Shown: in pieces, positions 36,720 to 45,482 of the stretch
How the letters are laid out: every line of letters starts with the position of its first letter
How positions within the stretch are numbered: position 1 is the stretch's first letter
DNA from: Candidatus Curtissbacteria bacterium
GTDB lineage: Bacteria > Patescibacteria > Microgenomatia > Curtissbacterales > GWA2-41-24
Assembly: GCA_030647775.1 (NCBI GenBank)
Contig: JAUSJC010000008.1
Coordinates: 1 to 47,466 of the forward strand
Length of the DNA: 47,466 nt
Direction: 5' to 3'
Position numbers and translations under genes: made by a program
The notes under the pieces: generated by a model
What the model was told of the DNA's origin: nothing
Seen by the model: only the letters and a program-made list of their open reading frames with translations
Database searches by the model: none

Positions 36720-38695
36720 TGTAGCTTTTTATCCTGGATTTGATCAAGTAGGTCGCGGGCTTCCTGGTAATCCGGTTTTAGTTTAATTGATGTTTTCAGG
36801 GAATTTATTGCGTCTTCCTGTTTGCCGAGGTCCAGTTGGGCTTTTGCCAAATCAAGAAAGCTAGTTGGGTCGGTTGGGGCAAGAATAGTTTCTTTTTGGG
36901 CAAGTTCAAGATCCTTAATTTTGTAAAGCGGGTTTTGGGCTCCAAGTTCATCGTAAGCGGTTTTGACCTTTCTTAGGACCAATAAATTATTGGGAGAGAT
37001 TTCCAGGGCTTTTGTGCCGTAGGAAATCGCGTCATTTGTAAGAATATCAGTTAGTTTTGCCTGCCCGACAGCGCCTACGGCGTCAGTCGTTGGCGGGCGG
37101 GCATCTTTTTGGCTGGCGGCGTAGACGGCCAGGATATATGAATAGTCGGCAAAATAAAACGGGTTTTGGGCAGGTATGACGCTGACGGCGCTGTCGTATG
37201 CGGTAAGCCGTCCGAGACTGCGGGCACGGTTTATGAGAATGTCGGCAAAATAAAGGCGAAGAACAAAAATCAGCAGCCAGAAACCAAGAGTAGCTGTGAG
37301 AAATGAAGCAAGCCTTTTGGCGGATTGTTTTTGTTCGATTATTCGAATAATCGAAATGTTTTTAAGATCGACTGTTTTTATCTTTGGACCGGCCATGACC
37401 AGAACAGCGGCGATTTGGCAAAACATAAAAAGCTGGGTGGTGACTATAGAAAAGCCGACAGATATCGCGGCCTGATAGCCGATAATGGAAGCAATAGTGG
37501 CTTTGGCCCAGACGCCGGTTGTGCTTTTATCCTTGGATATTTTGAAAAGTTCAAATAAACAGGCGGCAAGAAATGTTAAATACGCGCCAAAGCCAAGGAT
37601 TCCGGTATTGGCGGCGTAATTTAGAAATTCGTTGTGGGCTTTGTTGTAGTAAAAGTTCCATTCGGTGGTGGCGTTGGCGGCTTGGGGGCGAAACTGGTAG
37701 TAGGAGTAAACAAAAGTCTCCGGGCCAAAGCCGAGCAAGGGTCTGGCTTTGAAAGCCCGGATGGCGCCTTCCCAGGTGACAAGCCTTATTTGGCAGGATG
37801 ACGTTCCGGCATTGGGTTTGGGGGTTTTGTCCAGACAATCGGTGATTCTGCCTTTTATCGTCGGATAAAAGAAAGCGAGAGTAGCAAGAAAGATAACGGC
37901 GGCGACACTTAAGATTTTTAAGTTTTTTCTTATTAGTTTTGAGCCGATTAAGGTTAAGAAGACAAAGAGGGAAATAAAAAGTCCCAGCATTCCAGAGAGG
38001 GATTTGGTAAAGATTAGCGCAAGAATCAGGATAAATGAGAGCAGAAAGGGAAAGCGGCGCGAGCCTTTTTTAGAAATTAAAAGGAGTGAAAGTGAGAGAG
38101 GAACCGCTATTACCATAAATGAGGCGAGCCAGTTTGGCTGGCCGAGGGTAGAAAAGATGCGGATGGTGGGATCGAATTCTTTTTGCCAGCAGGCGGCGTT
38201 CAGGCGGCCGGTTAAGACTAAGCAGTTTGGATCAAAACCAAAATGGCCGGGGATTCCCCAGAGAGCGACGACAAAAGCGGCGGCGGTCATTGTCAAAAGC
38301 AGTTTTTGGGCTTTTTGGAAATTTAAATTGATGATGGCGGCGGTAAAAATAATCAAATAAGCAAATTGGGAGAGCAACCCGCCGTTTAGGCGCGTCGGGT
38401 AGCCGAAGACGGAAGTAAATTTATCGATTGAAGTTAGGGTGGAGAGAATTTGGACCGCGACAAGAACCAAAAGGGAATAGAAAACTAAACTTCGAGGGAT
38501 TTGGATTTTACCCTGAAAGACAAATTTCAAGGCAGTTGATGTCAAAAGGATGACGGCGGTAAGGTAGACGATAAACATTTTGGGAACTTCAAAAAGTTCT
38601 GTGCCGGCTGTAGTAAAGATAAGCGGGGTAACGATGGCAGAAGCTAAAAAAGTCAAGTATATGAGTTTGTCCCAAAAGGCGGTTTTACTGTCCAC
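36716..38695 (-). CDS. O-antigen ligase-like (Wzy_C) membrane protein with TPR tail
   Basis: 659 aa. About 12 hydrophobic segments, then soluble repeats. The large loop has RLVTWEGAIRAFKARPLLGFGPETFVYSYYQFRP and AHNEFLNYAANTGILGFGAYL, the Arg- and His-containing signatures of WaaL/Wzy ligases and of PglL-type O-oligosaccharyltransferases. The C-terminal 150 residues are TPR-like (AISYGTKALEISPNNLLVLRKV, DAINSLKTSIKLKPDYQEARDLL). It would transfer a lipid-linked glycan to a surface acceptor, perhaps the pilins. ARPPTTDAVGAVGQAK at about 530-545 is encoded by a GCCTGCCCGAC-type repeat (37060-37102), as in rplL. Confidence 0.88.
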   Translation of the reverse strand: MDSKTAFWDKLIYLTFLASAIVTPLIFTTAGTELFEVPKMFIVYLTAVILLTSTALKFVFQGKIQIPRSLVFYSLLVLVAVQILSTLTSIDKFTSVFGYPTRLNGGLLSQFAYLIIFTAAIINLNFQKAQKLLLTMTAAAFVVALWGIPGHFGFDPNCLVLTGRLNAACWQKEFDPTIRIFSTLGQPNWLASFMVIAVPLSLSLLLISKKGSRRFPFLLSFILILALIFTKSLSGMLGLFISLFVFLTLIGSKLIRKNLKILSVAAVIFLATLAFFYPTIKGRITDCLDKTPKPNAGTSSCQIRLVTWEGAIRAFKARPLLGFGPETFVYSYYQFRPQAANATTEWNFYYNKAHNEFLNYAANTGILGFGAYLTFLAACLFELFKISKDKSTTGVWAKATIASIIGYQAAISVGFSIVTTQLFMFCQIAAVLVMAGPKIKTVDLKNISIIRIIEQKQSAKRLASFLTATLGFWLLIFVLRLYFADILINRARSLGRLTAYDSAVSVIPAQNPFYFADYSYILAVYAASQKDARPPTTDAVGAVGQAKLTDILTNDAISYGTKALEISPNNLLVLRKVKTAYDELGAQNPLYKIKDLELAQKETILAPTDPTSFLDLAKAQLDLGKQEDAINSLKTSIKLKPDYQEARDLLDQIQDKKLQ

Positions 38696-38770
38696 GAAGA
38701 AGATGTTAGCATAAGTTTGCTAATTGTCTCAAAAGTTGTTTTAAAAGACCGATAGTATTATAATCCGATT

Positions 38771-39907
38771 ATGGTTGAAGCAGTTAAAACGCTTTCGCTT
38801 ATAGACAGGATATTGAGGCATGGCAGCAAAAACGCCGAGCCGATTGTTCCTGTTCAAGAGGTTATTGAACCGATTGTACCTACCATCCCACCAACTCCAG
38901 AGCTTCCCCCGGTTGATCCAAAACAGCGATATCAGCAGGAATGGGGTGCATTCATGCAAGGGCCAGATATCGTAGGGATAAGGCAGAGGATAAATGATTT
39001 AAAAAGAGAGACAGGGACGCTTGCGGTATTGCCCGCTAGTCTAAGGGAGCAAGAAGATGCTGCTAAGCTAAAAAAAGTTGAGCTGGTTGCGAAAACTCGT
39101 GGTTCCGTCGGCAGTAGGCGAAAGTTGACTCGTCTTACAAATGAAAAACAAAATCTCGACAGCGAAATTAGAGGAGTTTCGAGGCGGATTGAAGGGCTTA
39201 GCAAAACTCTTCCGGCAACTTTGGCTAGGTTAGATGGGGAAAGAGCCGATTGTGAGCGGGAACTAGGGCAAAGGATAGAAGAATGGGCGCTTAGCGGGGA
39301 CGAGTATAGGCTTCTAAGGTTTGCCGTCGATAATCTAATAGATAACGATGCGGCAAGGGAACAACTTTTTAAAGAGTATGCAGAAGAACATGGGGCTAAT
39401 GTTGTAGCTTTAAGAAATAAATTTAAAAGGCGGGCCGGTTTGCCGCTTGCGGCAGATGACGGGGCGAAAGTAGAGGGGAACACAGAAATTAAAAGGAAGA
39501 ATAATGGAGGCCAAATAGCAGTTGCAGATAGTCCTGCGAATAGAATTTCAGAAAGAACGTATCAAAAACCTACAAAGTTCGAAATAGTTTTGGGGGTAAA
39601 TCAAGAACCAATTGCAGTTACTTCAGTTGTTGAGCTCGAGAGGCAGATTACGAAGATAAATAAACTCGGGCCGCTTCAAGCGAAAGATATTTGGGATAGG
39701 ATAGAACGTTTGGCTAATATGGATCATGATCAGATCATTCGACATGAAAGGGTTTCTGGGGGACTATTTAGGGGTTGGTATAAATATCCTATTGGTGGAA
39801 TGTGGGATGTAATTTTTAAAATTGAAGGCGGCATATTAACGTTTAGGGTAGGTCATCATGATGAGGTTTACGGGAAAGGCCCGAAGCCAAAGAGTTCGCA
39901 TCGTTAA
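38771..39907 (+). CDS. Coiled-coil protein with a RelE/ParE-like C-terminus
   Basis: 378 aa. Pro-rich linker (about 25-47, EPIVPTIPPTPELPP), then a long charged helical region (about 60-240, RKLTRLTNEKQNLDSEIRGVSRRIEGLSKTL). The last 90 residues include LGPLQAKDIWDRIERLANMDHDQIIRHERVSGGLFRGWYKYPIGGMWDVIFKIEGGILTFRVGHHDEVYG given here in outline. WDVIFKIEGG-ILTFRVGHHDEVY follows the final strands of ParE/RelE toxins (usually VGHRxEVY). No antitoxin-like partner is adjacent. It may be a domain reused for binding rather than a toxin. Family not recognised. Confidence 0.6.
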   Translation: MVEAVKTLSLIDRILRHGSKNAEPIVPVQEVIEPIVPTIPPTPELPPVDPKQRYQQEWGAFMQGPDIVGIRQRINDLKRETGTLAVLPASLREQEDAAKLKKVELVAKTRGSVGSRRKLTRLTNEKQNLDSEIRGVSRRIEGLSKTLPATLARLDGERADCERELGQRIEEWALSGDEYRLLRFAVDNLIDNDAAREQLFKEYAEEHGANVVALRNKFKRRAGLPLAADDGAKVEGNTEIKRKNNGGQIAVADSPANRISERTYQKPTKFEIVLGVNQEPIAVTSVVELERQITKINKLGPLQAKDIWDRIERLANMDHDQIIRHERVSGGLFRGWYKYPIGGMWDVIFKIEGGILTFRVGHHDEVYGKGPKPKSSHR

Positions 39908-39927
39908 GTTTCGTTTTTTGGTTCCCT

Positions 39928-39956
39928 ATTGAGCAATTAGAGCAAGTCCGCTATAC
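39928..39956 (+). promoter_or_regulatory. Promoter of mreB-mrdA
   Basis: TTGAGC (39928-39933), a 17-bp spacer and TATACT (39951-39956). The ATG of mreB follows 14 bases after the -10, so the leader is under 10 nt. Confidence 0.65.
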
Positions 39957-39970
39957 TTTTGGCGCTTTTC

Positions 39971-41020
39971 ATGATTCCGATTATTGACCATATCCTCGGC
40001 AAATTTTCCCTTGATTTAGGTATCGATTTAGGTACGGCGAACACTCTTGTTTACGTGCGAGGGAAAGGGATTGTGATCCGCGAACCTTCGATTGTGGCCC
40101 AAAACAGAAAGACCAAAAAAGTTCTGGCGATTGGAACCGAAGCCAAAAGAATGGTCGGCCGGACGCCGAAAAATATAGAAGCGGTGCGGCCTTTAAAAGA
40201 CGGCGTCGTTTGCGATTTTGATACGACTTTGGCAATGATGTCGCATTTTGTGCGCAAAGTCCACGAGAAACCGGGCCGCAATATTTCCATTCCCCGACCC
40301 AAAATTATTATTGGTGTGCCGACGCAAATTAGCGAAGTTGAGAGACGGGCAGTACTGGACGCGGCATACGCTTCGGGTGCGCGCGAAGTTTATTTAATTG
40401 AGGAGCCGATGGCGGCGGCAATCGGGGCGGGTTTGCCGGTTTCGGAGCCGGTCGGTTCGATGATTGTCGATATCGGCGGGGGAACTTGCGAGATCGCCGT
40501 AATTTCACTTGGCGGCATTGTGGTTGGCAAATCCTTAAAAGCCGCCGGCGACGCAATGGAACGGGAAATAATAAATTATGTGCGGTCGCGCTGGGGGTTA
40601 TTAATCGGGGAAAAGACGGCCGAAGAATTAAAAATGCTTTTGGGGAGCGCGATCCCGATTTCGATTGAAAAAGAGATGGTTGTGCGCGGGCGGGACTTGG
40701 AAAAGGGATTGCCCAAATCAATAAAGGTGACGTCGGTGCAAATAAGAGAAGCGCTGGCACCGGCCGTTTCGACTATCGTTTCGGCAATCAAAGAAATTGT
40801 GGAGGATACGCCGCCGGAATTGGCCTCCGATATTGCCGAGCGGGGAATTATTCTTTGCGGCGGGGGCTCTTTGATTTGGGGCCTGCCGAAGTTAATTTCC
40901 CAGGAAACAAAAATGCCGGTGGCTTTGGCTGATGAACCCTTAAATTGTGTTGTTTCCGGCTGTGCCGAGCTTTTGGAAAACCCCGCGCTTCTCAAGAAAG
41001 TGGCAATTACCAAAATCTAG
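39971..41020 (+). CDS. mreB: Rod shape-determining protein MreB
   Basis: 349 aa from ATG 39971. Canonical: LGIDLGTANTLVYVRGKGIVIREPS, IEEPMAAAIGAGLPVSEP with the catalytic Glu, VDIGGGTCEIAVISLGG, PPELASDIAERGIILCGGGSLI. It polymerises on the membrane and guides the elongasome. It is followed after 31 bp by the PBP2 gene, the functional partner, without mreC or mreD. The paralogue at 696-1715 has lost several of these active-site residues. Confidence 0.97.
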   Translation: MIPIIDHILGKFSLDLGIDLGTANTLVYVRGKGIVIREPSIVAQNRKTKKVLAIGTEAKRMVGRTPKNIEAVRPLKDGVVCDFDTTLAMMSHFVRKVHEKPGRNISIPRPKIIIGVPTQISEVERRAVLDAAYASGAREVYLIEEPMAAAIGAGLPVSEPVGSMIVDIGGGTCEIAVISLGGIVVGKSLKAAGDAMEREIINYVRSRWGLLIGEKTAEELKMLLGSAIPISIEKEMVVRGRDLEKGLPKSIKVTSVQIREALAPAVSTIVSAIKEIVEDTPPELASDIAERGIILCGGGSLIWGLPKLISQETKMPVALADEPLNCVVSGCAELLENPALLKKVAITKI

Positions 41021-41051
41021 TTTGCTTGCGCTACCCGCTACAATGTAGAGG

Positions 41052-42770
41052 ATGAAAAAGAAAAAACTGCATTTGCTTGGGGCGGACAGCGCCATTTTTA
41101 GCGAGAGAGTCGGGCGGCTAAGGTTTGGCGCGCGGGGTGACGAAGAAGAATCCGGCAACCGACACAAAATCTTTGCCTTTTTAATTTTTGCCATTGTTTT
41201 AATTTTTCTTTTGAGGCTTTTTTATTTGCAGGTTGTAACTGGTGCCAAAAACCGCACGCTTGCGGAGAATAATCGCATACGGCTTATTGGTATTGTTGCG
41301 CCGCGGGGGAAGATCTTGGATAGAAACGGGCAGGTCATTGGCCAAAGCAATGTAACTTATTGGCTCAAGAAAGGTGATGAGAAAAAGGAGATTACGCTTG
41401 CGCAGAAAAACGATCTTGAGGCGCAAGGTCTGGCGAGCGAGGATTTTAGTGGAAGCCTTGGGCAAATTTACGAAGAGGTTGGACGTTCCTACCCGCTTGG
41501 AGAGGACGCTAGCCACGTTTTAGGTTACACCAGTTTGGCGCAAAAGGCGGATCTTAATAAAAGCCAACAGTTAACCTCGCAGGATCTGGTCGGGCGCGCC
41601 GGAATCGAAGAAACATACGAAGATTTTTTAAAGGGGACTGACGGGCAAAAGCTGATTGAAGTCGATGCCACAGGCGGCCGGGTTTCCATCATCAGTAAAG
41701 TAGCTTCAAAGCAAGGAGAAAACATTCGCTTAACGATTGATGCCAAGTTGCAAAAAGTGGCGTATGAAGCTTTGAAAAAAGGCGCCGAGAAAGTCTCTTC
41801 AAACCGCGGGGCGATTATTGTTTCCAATCCCGGGACGGGTGAAGTTTTGGCGCTGGCTTCACTCCCTTCGTTTGACCCGAATAATGTGGGCGGCGCAACC
41901 AATGATCCGAATAAGCCGCTTTTTAACCGGGCGCTTTTAGGGAATTATCCGCCGGGTTCAATTTTCAAAATTGTAACGGCGCTGGCCGGTTTGGAATCGG
42001 GAAAAATAAATCGCGATACGGAAATTGAAGATGTTGGCGAGTTTGAATTTTCGGGTGTGCGTTTTTCTAATTGGTATTACACGGCTTATGGCGGGAAAGA
42101 TGGTGTGGTTAAACTAGACCGCGCAATCGCCAGGTCTAACGATATTTATTTTTACAGAGTCGGGCAAACAATTGGCTTGGACCCGATTAGACAAATGGCA
42201 CTTGCGCTCGGTTTTGGCGCCAAAACGGGGATTGATATGCCAAGCGAGGATTTTGGTTTGGTGCCGGACGGGGTTTGGAAGCAGTCGACACAAAGCCAGC
42301 CTTGGTATCCGGGCGATACGATGCATATGGCAATCGGCCAGGGGTTTATGCTGGTGACACCGATGCAGATTTCCAACCTTATTAATTTTATGGCGAGCGG
42401 GAAACTGATTAAGCCGTATTTGGTAAGCCAAATTGATGGTCCAAAAACTTCTAAGATCAATCCGAAAGTCATCGGCAAAAATTTGGTAAGCGACGCCAAT
42501 TTCAATTTAGTGCGTGAGGGAATGCGCCAAGTTTGCGCAACCGGCGGAACCGGCTGGCCGTTCTTCATGGTGAAGAACTATACTTTGGGTTGTAAGACCG
42601 GAACGGCGGAAAAAACGGAGGGTAACCCGCATGCGTGGTTTGGGGCTTTCGCGCCGTTTGATAACCCGCAAATTTCTGTAACGGTTTTGGTGGAAGACGG
42701 TGGTGAGGGGTCAACTGTGGCCGGTCCGGTTGCCAAAGAGGTTTTGGACTGGTGGTTTGGACAAAAGTAA
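41052..42770 (+). CDS. mrdA: Penicillin-binding protein 2 (transpeptidase)
   Basis: 572 aa class B PBP. Membrane helix at about 40-58 (IFAFLIFAIVLIFLLRLFYLQVV), then the pedestal with R1 motif RGKILDRNG, and the transpeptidase with all three active-site motifs: SxxK in PPGSIFKIVTA (Ser303), SxN in ARSNDIYFY (Ser362), KTGT (Lys515). It crosslinks peptidoglycan in lateral growth with MreB. Shorter pedestal insertions than E. coli PBP2. A hairpin with T-run 35 bp past the stop is a likely terminator. Confidence 0.95.
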   Translation: MKKKKLHLLGADSAIFSERVGRLRFGARGDEEESGNRHKIFAFLIFAIVLIFLLRLFYLQVVTGAKNRTLAENNRIRLIGIVAPRGKILDRNGQVIGQSNVTYWLKKGDEKKEITLAQKNDLEAQGLASEDFSGSLGQIYEEVGRSYPLGEDASHVLGYTSLAQKADLNKSQQLTSQDLVGRAGIEETYEDFLKGTDGQKLIEVDATGGRVSIISKVASKQGENIRLTIDAKLQKVAYEALKKGAEKVSSNRGAIIVSNPGTGEVLALASLPSFDPNNVGGATNDPNKPLFNRALLGNYPPGSIFKIVTALAGLESGKINRDTEIEDVGEFEFSGVRFSNWYYTAYGGKDGVVKLDRAIARSNDIYFYRVGQTIGLDPIRQMALALGFGAKTGIDMPSEDFGLVPDGVWKQSTQSQPWYPGDTMHMAIGQGFMLVTPMQISNLINFMASGKLIKPYLVSQIDGPKTSKINPKVIGKNLVSDANFNLVREGMRQVCATGGTGWPFFMVKNYTLGCKTGTAEKTEGNPHAWFGAFAPFDNPQISVTVLVEDGGEGSTVAGPVAKEVLDWWFGQK

Positions 42771-42804
42771 CAAGTATCAAGTATCATGTACTTTGTATCA
42801 AGAG

Positions 42805-42823
42805 CCTGCCGCGGCAGGTTTTT
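42805..42823 (+). terminator. Hairpin with T-run after mrdA
   Basis: CCTGCC-GC-GGCAGG then TTTTT, ending 2 bases before the ATG of the purH-like gene at 42826. It would end mrdA transcripts or act as an attenuator for purH. A nearly identical layout (hairpin-TTTTATATG) precedes the galU 5' fragment at 14817. Confidence 0.6.
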
Positions 42824-42825
42824 AT

Positions 42826-43767
42826 ATGACAAGATTAGATTTACCAAAACAATTAATCGTTAAACTTCATAAGTATAAGGACTTGCGCTACGGGGAAAAC
42901 CCGCACCAAAGGAGCGCGTTTTATATTGAAGACCCCAAAAGGCCCGGTTACAGGCAACTTTGGGGAATGCCGCTTTCACACAACAATCTAGGTGACGCTA
43001 ACCACGCTTGGCGTCTAGTTGCCGATTTTTTGGAGCCGACGGTTGCCATTATCAAACATGGTAATCCGAGCGGCATCACATCCAGAAACAATTTGGCTAA
43101 AGCTTTTAAAAAGGCGCTAGAGGCGGATCCGGTTAGTGCGTTTGGCGGAATAATTGCCGTGAACCGTCCGCCGTCCGTGGAAATGGTGGAGGCAATGCAC
43201 GGAGTTTTCTTTGAACTTTTGGTGGCACCGGATTTTTCAAAAGAAGTTTTAGCCCGGATTAAAAAACGCGGTGCCAAAATGAGGGTGGTTCGGGCCGATA
43301 AGCCGCCTCTGCAGTTGGAATTTACAAGAGTTTTTAACGGCTACTTGATCCAAACGCCGGATGCCCTGCACGAGGATAGCTCGAAGTGGCGGCTGGTAGC
43401 CGGGAAAAGACCGAGCGCCGATACCTGGAGGGATTTGGAATTTACTTGGAGAGTTGTTAAACATGTTAAATCGAACGCGATTGTTATTGCGCGAGGCGGA
43501 AGCCTGCGGGGAATGGGGACCGGTCAGCCAAACAGGGTGAATGCGGTGAAACTTGCCCTGAATCAGGCGGGGGAGAAGGCAAGAGGAGCAGTTTTGGCAA
43601 GCGACGCGTTTTTTCCTTTTGCCGATAATGTTGAACTGGCGGCCAAAGCAGGCATTTCTGTTATCATTCAGCCCGGCGGGTCAATAAATGATAAAGAAGT
43701 AATTGCTGCGGCCAAAAAACACAGGATGACAATGGTATTTACGGGAGTAAGGCACTTTAAACATTGA
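42826..43767 (+). CDS. purH: AICAR transformylase (PurH C-terminal domain as a separate protein)
   Basis: 313 aa. It formylates AICAR with 10-formyl-THF in purine synthesis. DLRYGENPHQRSAFY, IIKHGNPSGIT (catalytic Lys-His), ADPVSAFGGIIAVNR, ARGGSLRGMGTGQPNRVNAVKLAL and ASDAFFPFADNVELAAKAGISVIIQPGGSINDKEVIAAA are the normal motifs. The cyclohydrolase domain that precedes it in bifunctional PurH is here a separate downstream gene (43825-44373). No ribosome site; the ATG lies right after a hairpin with T-run. Confidence 0.93.
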   Translation: MTRLDLPKQLIVKLHKYKDLRYGENPHQRSAFYIEDPKRPGYRQLWGMPLSHNNLGDANHAWRLVADFLEPTVAIIKHGNPSGITSRNNLAKAFKKALEADPVSAFGGIIAVNRPPSVEMVEAMHGVFFELLVAPDFSKEVLARIKKRGAKMRVVRADKPPLQLEFTRVFNGYLIQTPDALHEDSSKWRLVAGKRPSADTWRDLEFTWRVVKHVKSNAIVIARGGSLRGMGTGQPNRVNAVKLALNQAGEKARGAVLASDAFFPFADNVELAAKAGISVIIQPGGSINDKEVIAAAKKHRMTMVFTGVRHFKH

Positions 43768-43824
43768 ACGCGAATGGACACGAATTGTTAGTCCGAATTT
43801 TTCCGAATATTCGGATAAATTAGT

Positions 43825-44373
43825 ATGGAAATACAAGTAAAAAACATCTTTGTTGCGGTTTACGATAAAAGGAATTTAGATAAACTTGCCGTTATTTTAA
43901 GGCATTACAAAGTTAATGTTTTGGGGACGGAGGGAACGGCCAAATATCTTAAGGCAAAAGGCGTGAAGGTAAAGTCTGTGGTTTCCGGCTTTGATTTTGA
44001 CGGCCGGGTTAAGAGCTTGGACAGGAAAAATTTCGCGGCGATTTTGGCCGATAAGACCAAAAAGAAACACTTGACCGAGATCAGGAAACTCAAAATGCCG
44101 GCAATTGATGCGGTAGTGGTCGATCTTTATAAACCGGAGAAAAAAGGATTTCCGGAAAGTATGGATATTGGCGGGCAGGCTTTGATTCGCGCGGCTTGCA
44201 AAAACTTTCAAAGCGTGGCCGTGGCGTTTGACGCAAAATCGATTGCCGATTTGGAGTGGGAACTGACGAAAAATCGCGGTGTAACAACACTGGCTTTCCG
44301 CAAAAAGCAGGCGGGCAAAGCATTAAAGTTTATTGCCTCAAGAACAAAACTGGAAGCACAAATGCTTAAGTAA
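43825..44373 (+). CDS. purH: IMP cyclohydrolase (PurH N-terminal, MGS-like domain, separate protein)
   Basis: 182 aa. IFVAVYDKRNLDKLAVILRHYKVNVLGTEGTAKYLKAKGVKVKSVVSGFDFDGRVKSLDRKNFAAILAD is the MGS-like fold, followed by AIDAVVVDLYKPEK and MDIGGQALIRAACKNF, matching VVVNLYPF and IDIGGPxLLRAAAKN of PurH. It would close FAICAR to IMP. It is divergent (DLYKP for NLYPF, GFDFDGRVKSLD for GFPEIxxGRVKTLHP), so efficiency may be changed. Gene order is reversed relative to the domain order of the fused enzyme. Confidence 0.85.
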   Translation: MEIQVKNIFVAVYDKRNLDKLAVILRHYKVNVLGTEGTAKYLKAKGVKVKSVVSGFDFDGRVKSLDRKNFAAILADKTKKKHLTEIRKLKMPAIDAVVVDLYKPEKKGFPESMDIGGQALIRAACKNFQSVAVAFDAKSIADLEWELTKNRGVTTLAFRKKQAGKALKFIASRTKLEAQMLK

Positions 44374-44394
44374 ATTTCAGTACAATAGTAGTTG

Positions 44395-45477
44395 ATGAGT
44401 AAAGATTTGGAATATTGGGTAGTAACTTCGGCAATACCCGGAGTCGGGACGGCAACGTTTAATTATCTTCTAAAATACTTCAAAACTTTAAAAAAATTTT
44501 GGGAAGCGCCTGATGCGCAAATCCAGAAATTAAAGATTGATGTTAGAGCGCGTGAAGCGATAATTGATTTTCGCAAAAAAGTTGACCCGAAAGTTTATTT
44601 ACAAACGGTTTACGAGCGGGGGATTAAAGTGGTTTCGCTTACGGACCGGGATTATCCGGCAAATCTACGGTCGGTTTCGGACGCGCCGCCGGTTTTGTAC
44701 TTTCGCGGAGAACTTTTGCCCCAAGATGATCTGGCGTTGGGAGTTGTCGGCGCGCGGTTTGCGACGGTTTATGGCAGACAGGTTACGGAGAAATTGGTTT
44801 TTGATCTGGTGACGAGTGGACTGACAATCGTCAGCGGTTTGGCTAGGGGAATTGATAGTATGGCGCATAGAACTGCGCTGGAGGCCGGCGGCAGGACGAT
44901 CGCGGTTTTGGGATGCGGCGTCGATTTAATTTATCCGCCGGAAAATAAAAATTTGGCGGAGGAAATAGTAAAACATGGCGCGATAGTTTCGGAATTTCCT
45001 TTAGGGTTTCCGTCAGTCCCTTCAAATTTCCCGGCAAGGAACAGGATTATTTCCGGATTATCTTTAGGCGTTTTGGTAACGGAAGCGGCGATTGACAGCG
45101 GATCTTTAATCACCGCGGGGCAGGCGGCGGAACAAGGACGCGAGGTTTTCGCGGTGCCGGGGCCAATTACGAGCAAGATGAGCGCCGGTGCCAACAACCT
45201 TTTGAAGGAAGGCGTGCATCCGGCAACGGAAGCGGCGGATATTTTGCAGGTTTTGGATATAGAAAGAAAACAGGCGCAGGTTAAATCGAAATTCGTCGGT
45301 AAGCCGAAAGACAAGATACAAGCAAAAATTCTTGGGATGTTGGCGAACGGCAATTTGCATATTGATAAACTGGCTATAGACTGCGGACTCAAAATAGAAA
45401 TTGTTTCGGCAACTTTGGGGCAGATGGAAATCTTAGGTTTTGTCAAAAACTACGGTTCAGGGGTGTGGGGAGTTTAG
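44395..45477 (+). CDS. dprA: DNA processing protein DprA
   Basis: 360 aa from ATG 44395. HhH-like N-terminus (IPGVGTATFNYLLKYF), Rossmann core (GVVGARFATVYGRQVTEKLVFDL, IVSGLARGIDSMAHRTALEAGGRTIAVLGCG, PARNRIISGLS, SGSLITAGQAAEQGREVFAVPGPI) and a C-terminal winged helix (IQAKILGMLANGNLHIDKLAIDCGL). It loads RecA on incoming single strands in natural transformation, consistent with the type IV pilus genes here. TACAAT at 44381-44386 implies a very short leader. Its 3' terminal 35 bp are repeated at 46059-46093. Confidence 0.96.
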   Translation: MSKDLEYWVVTSAIPGVGTATFNYLLKYFKTLKKFWEAPDAQIQKLKIDVRAREAIIDFRKKVDPKVYLQTVYERGIKVVSLTDRDYPANLRSVSDAPPVLYFRGELLPQDDLALGVVGARFATVYGRQVTEKLVFDLVTSGLTIVSGLARGIDSMAHRTALEAGGRTIAVLGCGVDLIYPPENKNLAEEIVKHGAIVSEFPLGFPSVPSNFPARNRIISGLSLGVLVTEAAIDSGSLITAGQAAEQGREVFAVPGPITSKMSAGANNLLKEGVHPATEAADILQVLDIERKQAQVKSKFVGKPKDKIQAKILGMLANGNLHIDKLAIDCGLKIEIVSATLGQMEILGFVKNYGSGVWGV

Positions 45478-45482
45478 GGAAG

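Noticed and set aside
40329..40760. A 143-aa minus-strand frame opposite the second mreB
   Set aside because: Antisense shadow with Pro/Arg-rich low-complexity translation.
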